From: DATFRY01 sp035489015
GTDB taxonomy: Bacteria; Myxococcota_A; Polyangia; Haliangiales; Haliangiaceae
Direction: 5' to 3'
Assembly (NCBI GenBank): GCA_035489015.1
Contig: DATHKR010000243.1
Span: 1 to 64,000, forward strand
DNA: 64,000 nucleotides
The position numbers were made by a program, and so were the translations under genes. Shown one piece after another: positions 45,048-64,000 of the stretch. How positions within the stretch are numbered: the stretch's first letter is position 1; every line of letters starts with the position of its first letter. The notes under the pieces were generated by a model. It worked only from the letters and a program-made list of their open reading frames with translations, did not search any database and had not been told where the DNA came from.

Positions 45048-45195
45048 GGGGGCAGAGTGCGTTGTGCAACATGCGCACCCGGTCGCCGGGCCGGATTTTC
45101 AGCGGTGTGGCCCGATCCGGTGGCGCAGCCGTCCACATCGCGCTGGGGCCAGTGACTCGTCGGGCCACAGTGGGCTCGCAGTGAGACCTCTCCAT

Positions 45196-45243
45196 CGCGG
45201 CCCGCTCGCGGCCCGCTCGCGGCTGTCTCGCGGCCGTCTCGCG
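45196..45243. repeat. Four 11-base tandem repeats
   Basis: The unit CGCGGCCCGCT occurs twice exactly (45196-45206, 45207-45217), then as CGCGGCTGTCT and CGCGGCCGTCT, followed by CGCG. The period of about one DNA turn puts equal faces on one side of the helix. It lies between sigma and dedA genes and has no coding role that I can see. Confidence 0.7.
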
Positions 45244-45423
45244 TCGCTCGTCGGTCGACCGTCGGTCACCGCTTCTGCGACGGTGGCGAGCGTGTCGATC
45301 CTTGCGTCCAGCCGAGCGACACCAGGGGTTTGCGGGGGCCGGAGTGGCTTTGGGCTCGCGGGGGAATATGAGAGGATGCGCGCGCCCGGGGCCCACCGGA
45401 CCTACCCGCGCAGATCCGCACGC

Positions 45424-46098
45424 ATGGACGCGATCCTCGACTTCTTCCGCTGGCTCATCCACCTCATCCGCGAGCCCGGCGAGCTCGTCGTGTGGGGCGG
45501 CTACCCGGGCCTCTCCCTCATCGTCTTCCTGGAGACCGGCGCGCTGGCGTTCTTCCTGCCGGGCGACTCGCTCCTGGTCATGGCCGGCCTCTACGCCGCC
45601 CAGGGCTCGCTCGACATCCTGCTCCTCAACCTGATCCTCATCCCGGTCGCCATCGCCGGGCCGATCTGCTCCTACTACATCGGCGGCAAGATGGGCCCGC
45701 ACCTGTTCAACCGGCCGCGCTCGCGCCTGTTCCGACCCGAGCACCTCCAGGCCGCGCACCGCTTCTACGACAAGCACGGCGGCAAGGCGATCGTCATCGC
45801 CCGCTTCATGCCGATCGTGCGCACCTTCGTCCCGGTCATCGCCGGCATGGGCGGGATGGGGCTCCGCCGCTTCCACCTCTACAACGTCATCGGCGGAGCC
45901 GCCTGGGTGCTGTCGATGACGCTCATCGGCCTGGTGCTCGGCACTCGCTTCCCGATCCTGGTCCGCCACCTCGAGAAGGTCATCGTGGTGGTGGTGCTCG
46001 CGTCCCTCATCCCCGCGATCGTCGGTTTCGCGCGCGTGCGCCTGCAGGCCCGGCGCGAGGCCGCCACCCCCGTCAAGCCCCCGGAGTCGCCGCGATGA
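45424..46098 (+). CDS. DedA-family membrane protein
   Basis: DedA proteins are inner-membrane proteins thought to act as undecaprenyl-phosphate or phospholipid flippases. The 224-residue protein shows the early ETGALAFFLPGDSLLVMAG, the RFYDKHGGKAIVIARFMPIVRTFVPVIAG stretch (its core is RFMPIVRTFVP, with conserved arginines) and GMGLRRFHLYNVIG. About five membrane helices are present. No clear ribosome site precedes the ATG; a start 16 codons upstream (45376) is possible. It overlaps the following symporter gene by four bases. Confidence 0.9.
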   Translation: MDAILDFFRWLIHLIREPGELVVWGGYPGLSLIVFLETGALAFFLPGDSLLVMAGLYAAQGSLDILLLNLILIPVAIAGPICSYYIGGKMGPHLFNRPRSRLFRPEHLQAAHRFYDKHGGKAIVIARFMPIVRTFVPVIAGMGGMGLRRFHLYNVIGGAAWVLSMTLIGLVLGTRFPILVRHLEKVIVVVVLASLIPAIVGFARVRLQARREAATPVKPPESPR

Positions 46099-47477
46099 CA
46101 GTCCCCAGCGCCACGGTTCGCGGTCGCCGCCGCCTGCCGCCGCACGTCCGCATGCTGCTCGGCCTCATCATCGGGGCCACCTTCGGGCTCATCGCGAACG
46201 CCCTGTGGGCCGACAGCGCCACGCTCGAGTGGATCGTCAGCAACCTGGCCGATCCGACCGGCAAGATCTTCATCAAGTTCTTGCTCATGCTGGTGGCGCC
46301 GCTCCTGTTCGCCGCCCTGGTCATGGGCATCGCCGAGCTCGACCTGGCCCAGCTCGGGCGGCTGGGCGCGCGAATGCTCGGCTACACCGTCGTGGTGTCG
46401 GCGATCGCGGTCGCGATCGGCCTGGTCATGGTCAACCTGGTCAAGCCGGGCGCCGGGATGCCCGACGAGATGCGCGAGCGCGCGCTCAAGTCGGACGTCG
46501 AGAAGCGGCTGCTCTACTTCCTGGTCGACCTGCCGGAGACGCCGCCCGAGGTGGCCAAGGCGATCGCGGCCAAGCCGGTGGTGCCCAAGGCGCCGGAGCA
46601 GTCGGTCGCCGATCTGGTCATGTCGATGGTGCCGGACAACGTCATCGGCGCGGCCGGCTCCAACGCCACCCTGCTCGGCGTCATCGTCTTCGCGCTGGTG
46701 TTCGGGGTCGCGCTCGCGTTCACCCCCACGCCGGCGACCGAGCGGCTGCGCGAGGTGATCCAGGGCCTCTACGACGTGCTGATGAAGCTCATCGAGGGGA
46801 TCCTGTACTTCGCGCCGCTCGGGGTCGGCGCGCTGCTGTTCAGCATGACGGCCCGGCTCGGGTTCGACATCCTGCAGCAGCTGGCCGCCTACGTCGGCGT
46901 GGTGCTGGCCGCGCTGGCCATCCACATGTTCGGGGTCTACTCGCTGTCGGTCCGCTTCCTGGGCGGGATGAGCCCGATCCGCTTCTTCCGCGGGGTCAGG
47001 CTGGCCATGGTGACCGCGTTCTCGACCGCGTCGTCGAACGCCACCCTGCCGACCGCGCTGAAGGTGGCCGAGGAGGAGCTGAAGCTGCCCCGCCAGGCCA
47101 GCCGCTTCGTCTTGACGGCGGGCTCGGCGATGAACCAGAACGGCACCGCGCTGTTCGAGGGGGTCACGGTCCTGTTCCTGGCCCAGCTGTTCGGGGTCCA
47201 CCTGGACATGAGCCAGCAGCTCCAGATCATGATCATCTGCATCCTGGCCGGGATCGGCACGGCCGGGGTCCCGGCCGGATCGCTGCCGGTCATCGCGATG
47301 ATCCTGACCATGTTCCACATCCCGCCCGAGGGGCTGGGCCTCATCCTGGGTGTCGATCGCTTCCTCGACATGTGCCGGACCTCGCTCAACGTCGTGGGCG
47401 ACCTGGCCGCCGCGGTCTACGTGTCGCGCGGGGTCAATGAGGAAAGTTCAGACTACCCGCAACCTTCGCCGCCCTAG
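46095..47477 (+). CDS. Dicarboxylate/amino acid:cation symporter (DAACS family)
   Basis: This GltP/DctA-type carrier moves glutamate, aspartate or C4-dicarboxylates with H+ or Na+. Motifs include the early KIFIKFLLMLVAPLLFAAL, the serine-rich AFSTASSNATLPTALKVAEE of the first hairpin and NQNGTALFEGVTVLFLAQ of the second, then the aspartate/arginine region DRFLDMCRTSLNVVGD that determines substrate (an arginine here favours dicarboxylic or acidic amino acids). It is 460 residues long. A soluble loop near 105-160 is somewhat longer than usual. The ATG overlaps the dedA stop. Confidence 0.9.
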   Translation: MTVPSATVRGRRRLPPHVRMLLGLIIGATFGLIANALWADSATLEWIVSNLADPTGKIFIKFLLMLVAPLLFAALVMGIAELDLAQLGRLGARMLGYTVVVSAIAVAIGLVMVNLVKPGAGMPDEMRERALKSDVEKRLLYFLVDLPETPPEVAKAIAAKPVVPKAPEQSVADLVMSMVPDNVIGAAGSNATLLGVIVFALVFGVALAFTPTPATERLREVIQGLYDVLMKLIEGILYFAPLGVGALLFSMTARLGFDILQQLAAYVGVVLAALAIHMFGVYSLSVRFLGGMSPIRFFRGVRLAMVTAFSTASSNATLPTALKVAEEELKLPRQASRFVLTAGSAMNQNGTALFEGVTVLFLAQLFGVHLDMSQQLQIMIICILAGIGTAGVPAGSLPVIAMILTMFHIPPEGLGLILGVDRFLDMCRTSLNVVGDLAAAVYVSRGVNEESSDYPQPSPP

Positions 47478-47543
47478 CCTATGGTCACGCCGACTCGGCT
47501 CGGGTATACGAACAGCCCTTCACGTGGCAAGGACAGGAACTTC

Positions 47544-50075
<2,532 letters not shown>

Positions 50076-50127
50076 TCCTCGGATCGCCCTCGGCGCCGAC
50101 CGGCGAGGTCGGGCGGCGAGACCTGGA

Positions 50128-50172
50128 CGAAGGGAGCGGGTGCGTCACGGCACCTCGCTCCCTTCGCGTTTT
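50128..50172 (+). terminator. Rho-independent terminator of the pyrophosphatase gene
   Basis: Perfect 11-base arms CGAAGGGAGCG (50128-50138) and CGCTCCCTTCG (50156-50166) with further GGTGC/GCACC pairing inside are followed by CGTTTT. It is the clearest terminator in the window. Confidence 0.78.
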
Positions 50173-50359
50173 CGGGGCGCACCCGAGGTAGTTGCTCCGC
50201 CGACCTCGACGCACTCCGGGGAGCCGGCTCGATTGTAGTGCGGATCATGGTGATAACGCCCGACCGAGGTGCTCGCAGGGGACGCAAGCTGGCGTTCGGG
50301 CGCGATTCTCGAAGTTTCGGTTGCGAACGCCGCACCGCAAACCAGACTGCCGGAATCGG

Positions 50360-54346
<3,987 letters not shown>

Positions 54347-54355
54347 TCCGGGGCC

Positions 54356-55164
<809 letters not shown>

Positions 55165-55165
<1 letters not shown>

Positions 55166-55434
55166 CAGGTCGTCACCTGGTCGACGATGCCGACGATGAG
55201 CGAGCGGATCGGCACGCGGTCGCCCTGCTGGAGGATCTGCCTGACCCCGCTCCCCTCGCTCATCACCAGCACCCGATCGCCCGGGCCGGCCTGCACGGTG
55301 TCGACCGCCAGGAAGCTGGAGCCGAGGTCGCCCCCGTCGGTGTCGACCTGCTGGACGATGAGCAGCTTGTGCCCGGCGTAGGCCGGGTGCTTGACCGTGG
55401 CGACCACGCTGCCGAGCACGCGACAGATCCGCAT
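55165..55434 (-). CDS. EutN/CcmL-family microcompartment vertex protein, copy 2
   Basis: EutN/CcmL proteins form pentamers that cap the corners of polyhedral microcompartments. The 89 residues show the family start MRICRVLGSVVATVKHP, HKLLIVQQVDTDG, LAVDTVQAGPGDRVLVMSEGSGVRQ and the end SLIVGIVDQV, a full single-domain vertex protein. It overlaps both neighbours by four bases. No partner hexamer (BMC-H or BMC-T) lies in this window. Confidence 0.9.
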
Positions 55435-55709
55435 CAGCGGCGCTCCGGCGCGTACACCTGGTCCACGATCCCGACGATCGCGGCGTCGACCGGGACGAAG
55501 AACGGGTCGAGCGCGAGCGCCGCCTCGCGCGAGCCGACCAGGTAGACCAGGTCGTCGGGGCCGGCCTGGGTGGTGTCGGCCGCCACCTGGATCGGCCCGG
55601 CCACGGCCAGCTGATCGTCGACCGGCTGGACCAGGAGCAGCTTCACCCCCTCCAGGCCGGCGGCGATCCGCTCGGCCACCACGGTCCCGATGACTCGGCC
55701 CAGGTACAT
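55434..55709 (-). CDS. EutN/CcmL-family microcompartment vertex protein, copy 1
   Basis: This 91-residue protein begins MYLGRVIGTVVAERIAAGL, then VKLLLVQPVDDQLAV, a divergent middle, VAADTTQAGPDDLVYLVGSREAALAL and VDAAIVGIVDQV, the classic vertex fold. It diverges from copy 2 (about half the residues differ), suggesting a different place in the shell. A start eight residues upstream (in a basic segment) is possible. It is the first gene of the three-gene operon, about 90 bases after the giant TPR gene. Confidence 0.9.
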   Translation of the reverse strand: MYLGRVIGTVVAERIAAGLEGVKLLLVQPVDDQLAVAGPIQVAADTTQAGPDDLVYLVGSREAALALDPFFVPVDAAIVGIVDQVYAPERR

Positions 55710-55799
55710 CCGGCGACGACGATACTCGAACACCGGCCGGTTTGGACGCCTGGCGCGGCGCGCATTTGCGGCCTGGTCGGGCCGCCTGGTCGCGGCGCG

Positions 55800-64000
<8,201 letters not shown>

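Larger units (their letters stand above)
44995..45423. other. 429-base intergenic region between the ECF operon and dedA
   Basis: No gene was seen here. It contains a perfect inverted repeat near the sigma gene (45025-45047), a GTTGTGCAAC element at 45061-45070 and an 11-base tandem repeat (45196-45243). A candidate regulatory region for the divergent genes. Confidence 0.6.

Noticed and set aside
45196..45243. 11-base repeats as iterons of a replication origin
   Set aside because: No DnaA boxes, AT-rich unwinding stretch or replication gene was seen nearby.

Overview
The window is very GC-rich bacterial chromosome, with third codon positions almost always G or C. The gene content points to a predatory or social member of the Myxococcota, plausibly the Haliangium/Kofleriaceae/Nannocystis side. 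The pointers are Hanks-type Ser/Thr kinases fused to sensors, an FHA-domain sigma54 activator, a pilB-pilT-pilC-pilS cluster in the Myxococcus order, thrombospondin-type-3/OmpA lipoproteins, a CHAT-domain protein, giant TPR proteins, and a pair of bacterial microcompartment vertex proteins. This assignment is inference from gene content; no rRNA is present. I saw no tRNA, rRNA, insertion sequence, prophage or CRISPR array.

Layout. 1-2.7 kb: the end of an ApbE flavin transferase gene with a small membrane protein, an M28 peptidase lipoprotein and an 84-residue protein. 2.8-8.2 kb: a glycosyltransferase with a long acidic tail, a membrane protein, two lipoproteins (one OmpA-like) and a TPR/beta-barrel protein. 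8.3-15 kb: a five-gene MCE (Mla/Pqi-type) lipid transport operon: STAS-permease fusion, ATPase, MCE protein, an auxiliary lipoprotein fused to an apparent outer-membrane barrel, and a POTRA/Omp85-like protein. 15-21.5 kb: regulation, with a kinase-PAS protein, a frataxin homologue, a TerB-like protein, an FHA-sigma54 activator and a transmembrane kinase carrying a PhnD-like binding domain. 21.5-30 kb: miaB, a TPR membrane protein, then the type IV pilus motor operon pilB-pilT-pilC-pilS, which ends in a stand-alone ClpX-type zinc-finger protein instead of pilR.

30-35.6 kb: a highly repetitive coiled-coil/transmembrane protein, an RlmI-type rRNA methyltransferase and pyruvate kinase. 35.7-40.6 kb: an exported 5'-nucleotidase, a lipoprotein and an outer-membrane barrel protein. 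40.6-45 kb: an ECF sigma factor, a 1047-residue protein joining an anti-sigma zinc finger, a membrane segment, helical repeats and a CHAT protease-like domain, and a small lipoprotein. 45.4-50.1 kb: DedA, a dicarboxylate/glutamate symporter and a membrane pyrophosphatase with a clear terminator. 50.4-54.3 kb: a CheB-CheR-PAS-histidine kinase-receiver fusion. 54.4-55.7 kb: two overlapping EutN/CcmL vertex proteins and a class II aldolase, without any hexameric shell gene. 55.8-64 kb: a giant TPR protein cut by the window edge.

The most promising systems are the ECF/anti-sigma/CHAT module, the MCE operon with two outer-membrane barrel components, and the microcompartment satellite operon. Starts were set by start codon, ribosome-binding site and 4-base overlaps; several are GTG or TTG. 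Residue numbers are approximate.
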